From positions 1-64,000 of the forward strand of contig NZ_JOFH01000032.1 in the NCBI RefSeq assembly GCF_000721235.1: DNA of 64,000 nucleotides, given 5' to 3'. The translations under genes were made by a program, and so were the position numbers. Under the pieces are notes generated by a model. The model saw only the letters and a program-made list of their open reading frames with translations. It was not told where the DNA came from and made no database searches. The DNA comes from Streptomyces olivaceus. Its GTDB lineage: Bacteria > Actinomycetota > Actinomycetes > Streptomycetales > Streptomycetaceae. This document shows, piece by piece, positions 39,128-49,261 of the stretch (position 1 is its first letter; each line of letters opens with the position of its first letter).

Positions 39128-39573
39128 TGCACCTCGCCTACCCCGCCGTCCTCTCCGCCCTCCTCTTCTGCACGGGCGTGTACGGCGTCCTCGCGCGCCG
39201 CAACGCGATCCTCGTCCTGATGTCGGTCGAGCTGATGCTCAACGCCGTCAACCTCAACCTGGTCGCCTTCGACGTCTGGCTCAGCAGGGCCGCCGAGGAG
39301 ACCCTGCACTCCGGCCAGGCCCTGACCCTGTTCACCATCGCCATCGCCGCCGCCGAGATCGGCATCGGCCTCGCGATCGTGCTCGCCGTCCACCGCAACC
39401 GCGGCACCTCGGACATCGACAAGCTCCGCGACACCGCCGAGGGCCACGGACCCGACGGACCCGCCGACCCCGACGACCCCGACGACCCGGGCGACCCGGC
39501 TGTCCCGGGCGGCCCCGACACCGACACCCCCGCGACCGGGACGGCCGCCGAGAAGGCTGAGGCCACCGCGTGA
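39127..39573 (+). CDS. nuoK: NADH-quinone oxidoreductase subunit K
   Basis: A 148-residue, three-helix subunit related to Mrp[18 protein letters not shown] carries the conserved Glu of helix 2, and [20 protein letters not shown] helix 3 with its Glu. The final ~50 residues are an acidic Asp/Pro-rich tail ([16 protein letters not shown]). TGATG overlap with nuoJ, GTGA overlap with nuoL. Confidence 0.94.
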   Translation: MHLAYPAVLSALLFCTGVYGVLARRNAILVLMSVELMLNAVNLNLVAFDVWLSRAAEETLHSGQALTLFTIAIAAAEIGIGLAIVLAVHRNRGTSDIDKLRDTAEGHGPDGPADPDDPDDPGDPAVPGGPDTDTPATGTAAEKAEATA

Positions 39574-41564
39574 CCACGACCACCCTCGCCGTACTCGTTC
39601 CCCTCGTCCCGTTCCTCGGGGCGGTCGCCGGGCTCCTCCTGGGCCGCACTGCCCCCGGTTTCGTCCGCCCGCTCGCCGTCCTGCCGACCCTGGCCGCCCT
39701 CGTCCTGGCCGTACTGGTCGCGGCCCGCCAGGGCGGCGGCGCGGCCGTCGACGCCGCCACGGAACTGACGCCCACCGGCTCCGTCCCCGTCGAACTCGCC
39801 CTGCACGTCGACGGCTTCGCCGCCCTCGTCGCCGTCCTGGTCGGCACCGTCGCCACGTGCGTGCAGCTCTACTCGACGGGCTACCTCCGCGACGACCCGC
39901 GCTACGCCTCCTACGCCGCGCTCGTCTCCCTGTTCACCTCCGCCATGTTCCTCGTCGTCTACTCCGGCGACCTGATGGTGCTGCTGGTCGGCTGGGAGAT
40001 CATGGGCATCTGCTCGTACTTCCTGGTCGGCCACTACTGGGAGACACCCGAGGCCCGCGCCGCCTCCCTCAAGGCCTTCCTGGTCACCAAGCTCGGCGAC
40101 GTCCCCTTCCTCATCGGTCTGCTGGCGCTCGCCACCGAGGCCGGCTCCTTCCGCATCACCAGGATCCTCGGCGCGGTGGCGCACGGCTCGCTCGACCACC
40201 CGACGCTCATCGCCCTGCTGCTCCTGGCCGGTGTGGCGGGCAAGTCCGCGCAGTTCCCGCTGCACACCTGGCTTCCCGACGCGATGGCCGGCCCGACTCC
40301 CGTCTCCGCGCTGATCCACGCCGCCACGATGGTGGCCGCCGGCGTCTACTTCGTCGCCCGCCTCCTTCCTTTCTTCGAGGCATCCCGGGCCGCGATGGTC
40401 GTCCTCGCCGTCATGGCCGCCGTCACGATGGTCGGCTCGGCCCTCGCCGCGCTCGCCCAGGACGACATCAAGCGCGTCCTCGCCTACTCGACGATCGGCC
40501 AACTCGGCTACCTGACCGGTGCCCTCGCCGCCGGCGACCGCTCAGCCGCCGTCTTCCACCTCCTGTCCCACGGCGCCTTCAAGGCGCTGCTGTTCCTCGC
40601 CGCCGGCGTGATCATCCACGCCGCCGGCACCAACTCGCTGGCCGCCATGTCCCGTATGCGGGGCCTGCGCGACCGCGTCCCTGACGCCTACTGGACGACG
40701 ACCGTGGGGCTGCTCGCCCTCGCCGCCATCCCGCCCTTCAGCGGCTTCTTCTCCAAGGAGTCCGTCCTCGGCGCCGCGGAACACGTGGCCACCGGCCACA
40801 CCGAGCACGCACCCGGCGCCGCGGGCTGGACCGTCCTCGTCGCAGGCCTGATCACCGCCCTCCTCACCGCCGCGTACGCGACGCGCCTGTGGCTGCTGGC
40901 CTTCCGCGGCAGCGGCGCCGAGGCCCCGGACCACGGCAGGCAGCCCGTCGTCATGAACGCCGTGCTCTGGGTGCTCGCCATCCCCTCCCTCGCCCTCGGC
41001 GGGCTCGTCTTCCGGCTGCTGCCCGACTGGTTCGACGGCCAGGACCTCACCCCGACCCTCACCACCTCCGTGCTGGGCACGGGCGTGGCCCTGGTCGGCG
41101 GCATCGTCACCTACGCGGCCTGGCGGCACACCACCGTGCTCGCCGCCCGTACCCCGCTGAGTGCGGTCGCGGCCCACCCGGAGGGCGACGCGGCGCTGGT
41201 GGAGGCCGAGGCCATCGCCAGCCACCGGCCCGCCTACGGAGACATCGCCGGGGCCCCCGACCCGGCGGACCCCGGCCGGCTCCTGCTGGGCCCGCTGCAC
41301 CGGCCCGCGGCCGCCGGCTTCCATCTGGACGCCGTGTACACGACCCTCTTCGTCCGCCCCGTCCGGGCCGGCGCGAGCCTCGTACGCTTCCTCGACCGCG
41401 AGGTCGTCGACACCTACGTACGTGCGGCGGGCACGTGGCCGCGCTGGCTCGGGGCCGCCGTGCGACGGGCCCAGACCGGCAATCTGCAGACCTATGTGAG
41501 CGCGGTGCTCGCCGGCACCGTCGTCCTCGCGGTCGCCGCCGTCCTCGTCGCCACGGGAGCGTGA
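39570..41564 (+). CDS. nuoL: NADH-quinone oxidoreductase subunit L
   Basis: A 664-residue antiporter-like proton-pumping subunit with ~16 helices. [20 protein letters not shown] holds the conserved Glu; [20 protein letters not shown] and [15 protein letters not shown] are the core channel motifs; the lateral helix region follows ~residue 520. The C-terminus includes [17 protein letters not shown] start overlaps nuoK. Length is normal for the family. Confidence 0.95.
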   Translation: MTTTTLAVLVPLVPFLGAVAGLLLGRTAPGFVRPLAVLPTLAALVLAVLVAARQGGGAAVDAATELTPTGSVPVELALHVDGFAALVAVLVGTVATCVQLYSTGYLRDDPRYASYAALVSLFTSAMFLVVYSGDLMVLLVGWEIMGICSYFLVGHYWETPEARAASLKAFLVTKLGDVPFLIGLLALATEAGSFRITRILGAVAHGSLDHPTLIALLLLAGVAGKSAQFPLHTWLPDAMAGPTPVSALIHAATMVAAGVYFVARLLPFFEASRAAMVVLAVMAAVTMVGSALAALAQDDIKRVLAYSTIGQLGYLTGALAAGDRSAAVFHLLSHGAFKALLFLAAGVIIHAAGTNSLAAMSRMRGLRDRVPDAYWTTTVGLLALAAIPPFSGFFSKESVLGAAEHVATGHTEHAPGAAGWTVLVAGLITALLTAAYATRLWLLAFRGSGAEAPDHGRQPVVMNAVLWVLAIPSLALGGLVFRLLPDWFDGQDLTPTLTTSVLGTGVALVGGIVTYAAWRHTTVLAARTPLSAVAAHPEGDAALVEAEAIASHRPAYGDIAGAPDPADPGRLLLGPLHRPAAAGFHLDAVYTTLFVRPVRAGASLVRFLDREVVDTYVRAAGTWPRWLGAAVRRAQTGNLQTYVSAVLAGTVVLAVAAVLVATGA

Positions 41565-41570
41565 GCAGGC

Positions 41571-43169
41571 GTGATCGATATCAACGAGTCCGTGATGCAG
41601 TTCCTTCTCGCGTTGGTCGTCGTCGGCCCGCTCCTGGGAGCCGCCGCCGCCCTCCTGCCGGCCCCGCCCGGACTGAAGGGGAAATCTCCCGAACAGGCCG
41701 TCCTGCGGCACGGCGTCACCGTCACCGGTGCCGTCCTCGCGGCCGTGATCGTCCTCGCGCTGGGCTTCGACCACGACCACCCGTCGAAGATGCAGGCCGG
41801 CACGGACATCAGCTGGATCCCGGCACTCGACGTGCGCATCCACCTCGGCATCGACGGCATCTCCCTCCCTCTGCTGGTCCTGACCGCGCTGCTGACGTTC
41901 CTCTGCGCGCTCTACTCGTACTTCGAACAGCGACAGGAGCGGCTGACGCCGCGGGCCCCGCGCCCCAGCCCGAAGGCCTTCGTCGCGCTGCTGCTCGTCC
42001 TGGAGTCCGGCACCCTCGCGACCTTCGCCGTCCTCGACCTGGTCCTGTTCTTCCTCGCCTTCGAGACGGTCCTCATCCCGATGTACTTCCTCATCGCCCG
42101 TTGGGGCGGCGAGTCACGGGCCGCGGCCGCCTGGAAGTTCATCCTCTTCACGCTCCTCGGCTCCGTCGTCATGCTGCTCGGCCTGCTGCTGATCGGACTC
42201 AACGCGGGCACATTCGACATGGTGGCACTCGCCACTGACAACGGCCGGTCGCTCACCGCATCCGTGCAGGTCGTCGCGGTTCTGGCGATCGGGATCGGGC
42301 TCGCGGTGAAGACGCCGATGTGGCCGCTGCACAGCTGGCTGCCGGACGCGCACACCGCCGCTCCGACCGTCGGTTCGGTCCTGCTGGCCGGGGTCCTGCT
42401 GAAGATGGGCACGTACGGGTTCGTCCGGATCCTGCTCCCGGTCGCGCCGGACGGCTTCCACACCTTCGCGCCCTACCTCGCCGCCTTCGCCGTGGTCGGC
42501 ATCGTCTACGGCTCCCTGGCCTGCCTGGCCCTCGCCAGGAGAGGCGCCAGGGGCGACCTCAAGCGCCTCATCGCCTACTCCTCCGTCGGCCACATGGGCT
42601 TCGTCCTGCTCGGCATCGCGACCATGACCCCGACCGGCGTGAACGGCGCGCTGTTCGCCAACGTCGCCCACGGCCTCATCACCGGCCTGCTCTTCTTCCT
42701 GGTCGGCGCCCTCAAGGACCGCACCGGAACCACCGACCTCGACACCCTGGCCGAGGAGTCCGGTCACGCCCTGTACGGCAGGGCGCCCCGCCTCGGCGGC
42801 CTGCTCGCCTTCGCCGCGGTCGCCTCGCTCGGACTGCCGGGCCTGGCCGGGTTCTGGGGCGAGATGCTCGCCCTGTTCGGCGCCTTCGACCCCCACGACG
42901 ACCTCAGCCGGCCCGCCTTCCTCACCTTCATGGCCGTCGCCGCGTTCGGCACCCTGCTGACCGCCGCGTACATGCTGATCGTGGTCCGCCGCGTCTGCAT
43001 GGGCGCCGTGCCGCGCGAGGCCCCGGAACTCACCGACGTACGCGGCTACGAGTTCGCCGCCTGGACCCCGCTCGTCGCCCTGACCGTCGTCGCCGGACTG
43101 TGGCCCAGGACCCTCCTCGGACTGACCGACCCGGCCGTGCAGCAGCTCCTCTCAGGAGGCACCCGATGA
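41571..43169 (+). CDS. nuoM: NADH-quinone oxidoreductase subunit M
   Basis: A 532-residue antiporter-like subunit with ~14 helices. FLAFETVLIPMYFLIARWGG has the conserved Glu, HSWLPDAHTAAPTVGSVLLA the channel Lys/His region, and KRLIAYSSVGHMGFVLLGI the second half-channel. GTG 41571 lies six bases after nuoL, with a GAGCAGG just upstream. Confidence 0.95.
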   Translation: MIDINESVMQFLLALVVVGPLLGAAAALLPAPPGLKGKSPEQAVLRHGVTVTGAVLAAVIVLALGFDHDHPSKMQAGTDISWIPALDVRIHLGIDGISLPLLVLTALLTFLCALYSYFEQRQERLTPRAPRPSPKAFVALLLVLESGTLATFAVLDLVLFFLAFETVLIPMYFLIARWGGESRAAAAWKFILFTLLGSVVMLLGLLLIGLNAGTFDMVALATDNGRSLTASVQVVAVLAIGIGLAVKTPMWPLHSWLPDAHTAAPTVGSVLLAGVLLKMGTYGFVRILLPVAPDGFHTFAPYLAAFAVVGIVYGSLACLALARRGARGDLKRLIAYSSVGHMGFVLLGIATMTPTGVNGALFANVAHGLITGLLFFLVGALKDRTGTTDLDTLAEESGHALYGRAPRLGGLLAFAAVASLGLPGLAGFWGEMLALFGAFDPHDDLSRPAFLTFMAVAAFGTLLTAAYMLIVVRRVCMGAVPREAPELTDVRGYEFAAWTPLVALTVVAGLWPRTLLGLTDPAVQQLLSGGTR

Positions 43170-44713
43170 GCTTCCCGGCCCAGAACCTCGCCGAGGCAGC
43201 GTCGCAGCCCCCGGCCCAGAACCTGGTCCAGTCCGTCGACTGGCTCGCCATCGCGCCGCCCACCATCACGGCCGTCGTCGGGCTCGTCGTCCTCGTCGCC
43301 GACCTGTTCGTCGCGGACCGCCGCAAGCCGCTGCTCGGCTGGGTCTCGGTCGCCGGACTCGCCGCCTCCGCGCTCATGCTGCTGCCCCTGGTGAACGGCG
43401 ACCGCTCGGCGTTCTGCCTGGCCGGCGACCCCGGGCTGTGCAGCTACACCGCGGACACCTTCACCCTCGCCGTCCAGTTCCTGGTCCTCGGCGGCGCCCT
43501 CCTGACCGCCCTGCTGTCGGTCACCGCCGTCAAGGACGCCGACCGGGGACTGCCCGAGGGCGAGTTCTGGTTCCTGCTGCTCTCCTCCGCGGCCGGTGCC
43601 GCGCTCCTCCCCGCCTCCCGCGACCTCGCGACCCTGATCGTCGCCCTGGAGGTCGCCTCGCTGCCCGCCTTCGCCCTCGTGGGCCTGCGCCGGGGAGACC
43701 GCAGGTCCTCCGAGGCCGCCCTGAAGTTCTTCCTGTCCTCGGTCACCGCGACCGCGGTCTCCCTCCTGGGCGTCAGCTTCGTGTACGCCTCCACCGGCAC
43801 CCTGTACCTCACCCAGGTGGCCGAGCGCATCCAGCACGTCGACGGGCAGCTCACCACGCTCGCCCAGACCGGCGTCGTCCTCACGCTCGTCGGCTTCGCC
43901 TTCAAGACGGCCGCCGTACCCTTCCACTTCTGGGTGCCCGACACCTACGTCGGCGCGCCCCTGCCCATCGCGGCCTACCTGTCCGTGGTGGGCAAGGCGG
44001 TCGGCTTCTCCGGACTCGTCCTCGTCACGGTCGTCGCCCTCCCGTCGTACGCCGACGCCTGGGGCCCCGCCCTGGCGGCGCTCGCCGCGCTCACCATGAC
44101 CGTCGGCAACGTCGGCGCCCTCCGCCAGCAGGGCACGCGCGCGTACAGCGCGGTACGCCTGCTCGCCTGGTCGTCCGTCGGCCAGGCCGGCTACCTGCTG
44201 GTGCCGATCGCCGCCGCCGCGTACTCCGACGACCCCGAGGGCGCGGTCGGCTCCACCGTCGCGTACGCGCTCATGTACGCCGCCGTGAACCTCGGGGCCT
44301 TCGCGGTGGCCGCCGTGGTGGGTCGCACCAGGTCCCTGAACCGCGTCGCCGACTACCGCGGCCTGTACGCCTCGAATCCCCTGACCGCCCTCCTGCTGGC
44401 GTTCTTCCTGCTCTGCCTCGCCGGGCTGCCGCCCGGCGTCATCGGCCTCTTCGCCAAGGTCACGGTGTTCTCCGCGGCCGTCGACGCCGGACTCGGCTGG
44501 CTGGCCGTCGTCATGGCCGTCAACGTCGTGATCGCCCTCTTCTACTACCTCCAATGGACGGCCCAGCTGTTCCGGACGCCCGAGGAGGCGACCGCCGGGC
44601 ACCGCCTCCCCGCTCCGCTCACGGCCGCGATCAGTCTCACCGCGGTCCTCGCCGTCGCCCTCTCCGGAGCTCCCCAGCTGATCCTCCGCTTCGCGGACAC
44701 CGCACTGTTCTGA
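43166..44713 (+). CDS. nuoN: NADH-quinone oxidoreductase subunit N
   Basis: A 515-residue antiporter-like subunit, the last gene of the operon. Segments: LEVASLPAFALVGLRRGDRR, FHFWVPDTYVGAPLPIAAYL and RLLAWSSVGQAGYLLVPIAA. ATG 43166 overlaps nuoM (ATGA), with CAGGAGG upstream. A palindromic hairpin follows the stop. Confidence 0.94.
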   Translation: MSFPAQNLAEAASQPPAQNLVQSVDWLAIAPPTITAVVGLVVLVADLFVADRRKPLLGWVSVAGLAASALMLLPLVNGDRSAFCLAGDPGLCSYTADTFTLAVQFLVLGGALLTALLSVTAVKDADRGLPEGEFWFLLLSSAAGAALLPASRDLATLIVALEVASLPAFALVGLRRGDRRSSEAALKFFLSSVTATAVSLLGVSFVYASTGTLYLTQVAERIQHVDGQLTTLAQTGVVLTLVGFAFKTAAVPFHFWVPDTYVGAPLPIAAYLSVVGKAVGFSGLVLVTVVALPSYADAWGPALAALAALTMTVGNVGALRQQGTRAYSAVRLLAWSSVGQAGYLLVPIAAAAYSDDPEGAVGSTVAYALMYAAVNLGAFAVAAVVGRTRSLNRVADYRGLYASNPLTALLLAFFLLCLAGLPPGVIGLFAKVTVFSAAVDAGLGWLAVVMAVNVVIALFYYLQWTAQLFRTPEEATAGHRLPAPLTAAISLTAVLAVALSGAPQLILRFADTALF

Positions 44714-44721
44714 CCCGTCCC

Positions 44722-44759
44722 CACGCGCGCGTGCGGCACCCGGCGCCCACGCGCGCGTG
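44722..44759 (+). terminator. hairpin terminator of the nuo operon
   Basis: Two copies of the self-complementary 12-mer CACGCGCGCGTG (44722-44733 and 44748-44759), 14 nt apart, can pair with each other or fold singly. They start nine bases after nuoN. Confidence 0.65.
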
Positions 44760-44965
44760 CCGTCCGCCGCGCCGTCACCCGTACGGACCACACGCACCGC
44801 CGGGGCGCCGGGGAACTGGCGGCCCTCGCCTCGCGTTGACCAGTACGGAAGGGTCCACTGGACGTGCTGCCACGGCACCGGTGGCATCGGAGACCAGGAA
44901 GCCACCACAGCGAGCGAGACCAGCAAGCAAAGGGTTCCCCTGCTGCACCACTTGGAGGGCGTACC

Positions 44966-45829
44966 GTGCACCGCCGGCACAACGGGCTCAGGACCGCAGT
45001 ACTCCTCGGAGGACTGTCGGCACTCATCATCGTCATCGGCAGCTTCTTCGGCCGAGCGGGGCTCGTCGTAGCCGTCCTCGTCGCCCTGGGCACCAACGCG
45101 TACGCGTACTGGAACAGCGACAAGCTCGCGCTCCGCGCGATGCGGGCCCGCCCGGTCAGCGAGTTCGAGGCCCCGGCGCTGTACCGCATGGTCCGCGACC
45201 TCTCCACCCAGGCCCGGCAGCCCATGCCCCGCCTGTACATCTCACCGACGGAGGCACCGAACGCCTTCGCGACCGGACGCAACCCGCGCAACGCGGCCGT
45301 GTGCTGCACCGAGGGCATCATGCGCCTGCTCGACGAACGTGAGCTGCGCGGCGTCATCGGGCACGAGCTGAGCCACGTCTACAACCGCGACATCCTGATC
45401 TCGTCCGTCGCCGGGGCCCTCGCCTCCGTGATCATGTTCCTGGTCAACTTCGCCTGGCTGATCCCCGTCGGCCGGTCCAACGACGACGACGGCCCCGGTC
45501 TGCTGGGCATGCTCCTCATCATGCTGCTCGGCCCGCTCGCCGCCACCGTGATCCAGCTGGCGATCAGCCGCTCCCGGGAGTACGAGGCGGACGCCTCCGG
45601 CGCGCAGCTCACCGGCGACCCCCTCGCCCTCGCCGGCGCCCTGCGCAAACTGGAATCGGGCACGAAACAGCTGCCGCTGCCCCCGGAGCCCCGAATCGAG
45701 ACAGCCAGCCACATGATGATCGCCAACCCCTTCCGCCCGGGGCAGGGACTCTCCAAAATGTTCTCGACCCATCCGCCGATGGCGGAGCGAATCGCCCGAC
45801 TCGAAAAGATGGCAGGTCGCCAGCAGTGA
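44966..45829 (+). CDS. htpX: HtpX-family membrane zinc metalloprotease
   Basis: A 287-residue M48 protease. Two N-terminal helices ([34 protein letters not shown]), the zinc motif [11 protein letters not shown], two more helices ([33 protein letters not shown]) and the third ligand in [13 protein letters not shown]. It degrades damaged membrane proteins under envelope stress. GTG 44966 has GGAGGG 7-12 nt upstream; the longer frame from 44864 lacks one. Overlaps the YccF gene by 4 nt. Confidence 0.94.
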   Translation: MHRRHNGLRTAVLLGGLSALIIVIGSFFGRAGLVVAVLVALGTNAYAYWNSDKLALRAMRARPVSEFEAPALYRMVRDLSTQARQPMPRLYISPTEAPNAFATGRNPRNAAVCCTEGIMRLLDERELRGVIGHELSHVYNRDILISSVAGALASVIMFLVNFAWLIPVGRSNDDDGPGLLGMLLIMLLGPLAATVIQLAISRSREYEADASGAQLTGDPLALAGALRKLESGTKQLPLPPEPRIETASHMMIANPFRPGQGLSKMFSTHPPMAERIARLEKMAGRQQ

Positions 45830-46242
45830 AGACCATTCTCAACGTCATATGGCTCGTGCTCAGCGGCTTCTGGCTGTTCCTCGGCTACCTGTTCGCCGGC
45901 GCGCTGCTCTGCATCACGATCATCGGCATCCCCTTCGGGATCGCGGCCTTCCGCATCGGCATCTACGCCCTGTGGCCCTTCGGATACATGGCGGTCCAGC
46001 GCCGCGACGCCGGAGCCGCCTCCTGCATCGGCAACGCGCTGTGGCTGGTCCTCGCGGGCTGGTGGCTCGCCCTCGGCCACATCGTCACCGGCGTCCTGCT
46101 GTGCGTCACGATCATCGGCATCCCGCTCGGCGTCGCCAACTTCAAGCTGATCCCCGTCTCCCTCCTCCCGCTGGGACGCGAGATCGTGCCGACGGACCAG
46201 CCGTTCACGGTCGCCGCCGCGAACCAGCGGACCGGCTGGTAG
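45826..46242 (+). CDS. YccF domain membrane protein
   Basis: A 138-residue inner-membrane protein made of two similar halves: [19 protein letters not shown] with [17 protein letters not shown], and [18 protein letters not shown] with [16 protein letters not shown]. This internal duplication defines the YccF domain. Function is not established. It is translationally coupled to htpX by a GTGA overlap, suggesting a role in membrane-stress response. Confidence 0.88.
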   Translation: MKTILNVIWLVLSGFWLFLGYLFAGALLCITIIGIPFGIAAFRIGIYALWPFGYMAVQRRDAGAASCIGNALWLVLAGWWLALGHIVTGVLLCVTIIGIPLGVANFKLIPVSLLPLGREIVPTDQPFTVAAANQRTGW

Positions 46243-46447
46243 CGGCACCGGCGCGCACCCCGGCAGGCCGGCCGCCCCGCCACGGAGAGGACAGCCACCG
46301 CGGCGCACCCGCACAGGCTCCTACTGAGCGGCGCAACCATCGTCCGGGCGCCCAACGTCCTCCCCGCTAAGAGGACGTGAACACCACGGAGGAAACGCCG
46401 CGGCACCTGGAAGGTGCGGGCACCGCGAGAAAGGGCAGGGTCACGGC

Positions 46448-46714
46448 ATGACCGTCATCAGCTGGATCATCCTCGGACTGCTGGCCGGAGCCATAGCCAA
46501 GTTCCTGCTGCCGGGCCGCGACCCGGGAGGCTTCGTCGGCACCACGCTCATCGGCATCGCGGGCGCGTTCATCGGGGGCTGGATATCGGCCCGCTGGCTG
46601 GACCACCCGATCAGCAAGGGCTTCTACGACGGCGCCACCTGGGCGGCGGCCATCGGCGGATCGCTCGTGCTCCTGGTCGCCTACCGGCTCCTCTTCGGCA
46701 ACTCGCGCAACTGA
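46448..46714 (+). CDS. GlsB/YeaQ/YmgE-family stress membrane protein
   Basis: An 88-residue protein with three hydrophobic segments and the Gly-rich family core: ISWIILGLLAGAIAKFLLPG, GFVGTTLIGIAGAFIGGWIS and AAIGGSLVLLVAYRLLFG. Family members are small transglycosylase-associated membrane proteins linked to stress. ATG 46448 is preceded by AGGG about 12 nt upstream (a weak site). Confidence 0.88.
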   Translation: MTVISWIILGLLAGAIAKFLLPGRDPGGFVGTTLIGIAGAFIGGWISARWLDHPISKGFYDGATWAAAIGGSLVLLVAYRLLFGNSRN

Positions 46715-46844
46715 ACGCGCCCGTACCGCGGACGGGAAGGACGGGAAGGACGGGAACCACCGGTGCCCACCCTCCCCACTTGTCCGATTCCCTCGTACTC
46801 CTCGTACTCCTCGTGCCGGGCCAGCGAGCCGTCGGCTCAACGAG

Positions 46845-47333
46845 TCACCGGTAGTTGACGAACTGCAGGGCGAAGTCGAAGTCCTGGCCCTTGAGCAGGG
46901 AGATCACGGTCTGCAGGTCGTCCCGGCTCTTCGAGGACACCCGCAGCTCCTCGCCCTGCACCTGGGCCTTCACACCCTTGGGGCCCTCGTCGCGGATGAG
47001 CTTGGCCACCTTCTTCGCGTTGTCCTGGGAGATGCCCTCCTGGATCGACGCGAAGATCTTGTACTCCTTGCCGGAGAGCTGGGGCTCGCCCGCGTCCAGA
47101 GCCTTCAGCGAGATGCCGCGCTTGATCAGCTTGGACTGGAAGACGTCGAGGATGGCGTTCACCCGGTCCTCGGAGTTGGCCTCCATGAGGACCTGCTCCC
47201 CGGACCACTTGATCGAGGCGCCCACGCCCTTGAAGTCGTAGCGCTGCGAGATCTCCTTGGCGGCCTGGTTGAGGGCGTTGTCGACCTCCTGCCGCTCGAC
47301 CTTCGAGACGATGTCGAAACTGGAGTCGGCCAT
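46845..47333 (-). CDS. YajQ-family nucleotide-binding protein
   Basis: A 162-residue two-domain protein. [20 protein letters not shown] opens it and [20 protein letters not shown] lies in the second domain. Family members bind nucleotides, and some bind c-di-GMP. ATG 47333 has AAGGAG 9 nt upstream. It lies divergently from tRNA-Tyr. Confidence 0.92.
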   Translation of the reverse strand: MADSSFDIVSKVERQEVDNALNQAAKEISQRYDFKGVGASIKWSGEQVLMEANSEDRVNAILDVFQSKLIKRGISLKALDAGEPQLSGKEYKIFASIQEGISQDNAKKVAKLIRDEGPKGVKAQVQGEELRVSSKSRDDLQTVISLLKGQDFDFALQFVNYR

Positions 47334-47508
47334 GTCCTGTGGCTCCTTGTATCTGGGGCGTGTCGGGCCGCGTATCGGGTCCGTACCGGCATACGTCGGC
47401 GGCCGCCGGCACCCGGCAGGGGTCCTCGGCCGCATTCGCACAAGCCTAGCCACCCGCCACACCGCGGGCGGCGATCAATCGGGTGGCGGAGCACCCCCGC
47501 GTATCAGG

Positions 47509-47514
47509 TATTGT
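47509..47514 (+). promoter_or_regulatory. candidate tRNA-Tyr -10 element
   Basis: TATTGT in the only AT-rich patch of the region (tattgtttacg), 56 bases before the tRNA. No clear -35 hexamer. Confidence 0.35.
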
Positions 47515-47569
47515 TTACGTCGTTGCCACGGAGCACCGCCGCAAGACGGCGCGAAGGGCAGCGAACCCC

Positions 47570-47651
47570 GGCGGTGTGCCCGAGCGGCCAAAGGGAGCAG
47601 ACTGTAAATCTGCCGGCTCAGCCTTCCCAGGTTCGAATCCTGGCGCCGCCA
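47570..47651 (+). tRNA. tRNA-Tyr (GTA)
   Basis: An 82-nt class II tRNA. The acceptor stem GGCGGTG pairs with CGCCGCC with one G-T wobble; discriminator A at 47651; CCA not encoded. The anticodon GTA is at 47614-47616 within CTGTAAA. A long variable arm precedes the T-arm GGTTCGAATCC. Its 3' half is the expected attachment site of SLP1-type elements; the gene remains intact because the element restores the 3' end. Confidence 0.97.
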
Positions 47652-47660
47652 CGCTGAGGG

Positions 47661-47703
47661 AAACCCCCTCTGACCAGTGAACAGTACTGGTCAGAGGGGG
47701 TTT
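47661..47703. terminator. 18-bp perfect hairpin after tRNA-Tyr
   Basis: Arms 47661-47678 and 47686-47703 pair over 18 bp (AAACCCCCTCTGACCAGT) with a 7-nt loop, followed by TTTCTTCG and preceded by AAA. It can terminate in both directions: the tRNA on the plus strand and the int transcript on the minus strand. Confidence 0.9.
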
Positions 47704-47825
47704 CTTCGTGCCGTATCCCGTTCGATTCCCGGCGGGTACGGCTCGGGCGTGTCTCACCTCGTACCGCCCGTATCCCACCTTCGATCAGTGCGTGTCCCCC
47801 AGGTGTCCCCCGGGGGTGAGTGTGA

Positions 47826-49205
47826 TCACTCCGGTTCGTTCCACTCCCGCAGAGCGGCATCAATCCGGCTGTTCGCGTGCTCCCGCGTCTGGTCAAGCAC
47901 CTTGGCGTACACCTTGTGCAGCACAGCGATGCTGTGGCCGGCCCGACGGGCGCACTCCATGGCGTCCACTCCGGAACTGAGCCAGAACGACACCCCGGCG
48001 TGCCGGAGGTCGTAGGGGCGGCGGGCCAGCAGCGAGGCCGTCTCAGCATGGCTCAGCACGTCGCCCCTAGCTTTGGCCCAGACCTCGCCGTATCCGGTCT
48101 CTTGCAGCAGACCACCCCGGTTCGTCCGGAAGAGCCGACCATCGGGCGCCGTGCCGTGCGAAGCGACATGCTCCCGCAGCAGCCGGACGAAGTGCGGCGG
48201 GATCGGGACCGGACGGGAGTCGTTCTTGGCACGGGCCTTGAGGTGACGTGCCTCATGCGCCGTGCCGTCGTCGGTCCAGCTCCGTCCGGCCCGAACGATC
48301 CCCTGCCGCAGGGTGAGCGTCCCCCACCCCGTCTCCGGGAGGTGACACTGGCTCGCGCGCAGCGCGGCGGCCTCGGCCGGCCGCATGGCCGCGTAGTACA
48401 GGCACCCGAAGAAGGCTTCCAGGTGCCGCCCGCGCGGCCCCTGCTCGCGCACCCCCGCCAGCAGGGCGCGGACCTGGCGCGGGTTGGCGACGCTCTCGGG
48501 GTCGACCTCTTCCACCGACTTGGGGGCGGTCCATTTCACGGCACCGATCGGATTCACCGGCATGCTGAAGTACTGCTCTTCCACGGCGAGCCCGAGAACG
48601 TCACTCAGGCAGGCCCGCTTGCGCTTCGCGGTCCGCGGCGCCGCCTCTTTGCCGTCGAGCCGCAGGGAGAGCGCATCCAGCGCCAGACGCACGGTCGCGG
48701 GGTCCTCCAGAGCGGAGACGGGCAGCGAGTGCTTGGCGACCCAGGAGAGAGCGCGGGCCACGTCGTCCGGGGGCGTCTCGCCCCAGCGGTTCCGGTTGTA
48801 CGCCCACCCGTAGAGTGCGCGCCGCATGAGGGCGGCGTCGGGCATCCCCGTTCGCGTCTTCACGAGGGCGGGGGTGATGGTCGCCAGCGCGTCGGCGTAG
48901 TTCTTCCGGGACTTGGCCGGCGCCAACGCCCACTTGCGATCGACGTACGCGCGGCTGTGCTCGTACCAGGTGATAGAGCCCAGCTTGGCGCGCAGCTCGG
49001 AGACCGGAAGCCCCGTCTCCTCGTCGAACTGGTCACCGCGTCGCACGGCGGCCATGAGTTCCGACCGGCGCCCTTCGGCCTGAATCTTGAGCGTGTAGCT
49101 CTTGGAGTGCTTCCGCGTTCCCACCAGCCACCGGACGCGGTAGGGCTTGGGCCGCTCCTTGCGGATCTCGATGGAGTAGAGGCGAACGTCGTAGGTCAGT
49201 GCCAT
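47826..49205 (-). CDS. int: tyrosine-type site-specific integrase
   Basis: A 459-residue phage-type recombinase that would integrate and excise the element at tRNA-Tyr. The N-terminal arm-binding region (residues ~1-70) precedes a core-binding SAM-like domain (~75-230). The catalytic domain shows AAMRPAEAAALR (Arg I), KNDSRPVPIPP, RRPYDLRHAGVSFWL (His-Leu-Arg-His box), ARRAGHS (His) and the nucleophile in VLHKVYAKVL. ATG 49205 has GGAG 6 nt upstream. Gene end is ~175 bases from the tRNA, as in SLP1 and pSAM2. Confidence 0.93.
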   Translation of the reverse strand: MALTYDVRLYSIEIRKERPKPYRVRWLVGTRKHSKSYTLKIQAEGRRSELMAAVRRGDQFDEETGLPVSELRAKLGSITWYEHSRAYVDRKWALAPAKSRKNYADALATITPALVKTRTGMPDAALMRRALYGWAYNRNRWGETPPDDVARALSWVAKHSLPVSALEDPATVRLALDALSLRLDGKEAAPRTAKRKRACLSDVLGLAVEEQYFSMPVNPIGAVKWTAPKSVEEVDPESVANPRQVRALLAGVREQGPRGRHLEAFFGCLYYAAMRPAEAAALRASQCHLPETGWGTLTLRQGIVRAGRSWTDDGTAHEARHLKARAKNDSRPVPIPPHFVRLLREHVASHGTAPDGRLFRTNRGGLLQETGYGEVWAKARGDVLSHAETASLLARRPYDLRHAGVSFWLSSGVDAMECARRAGHSIAVLHKVYAKVLDQTREHANSRIDAALREWNEPE

Positions 49206-49261
49206 GGGAACTCCAGAGGGGCCCGCCGGAAGCGGGCCCCTCGTTTCTCGTGCGGTGATGG

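Noticed and set aside
44722-44759. CRISPR-like repeat
   Set aside because: Only two copies of a self-complementary 12-mer; a terminator is the simpler reading. No CRISPR array was seen anywhere.
47664-47699. attL core repeat reading the 18-bp hairpin as an attachment-site inverted repeat
   Set aside because: Position after tRNA with flanking A and T runs fits a bidirectional terminator better; no second copy is in the window to define a core.
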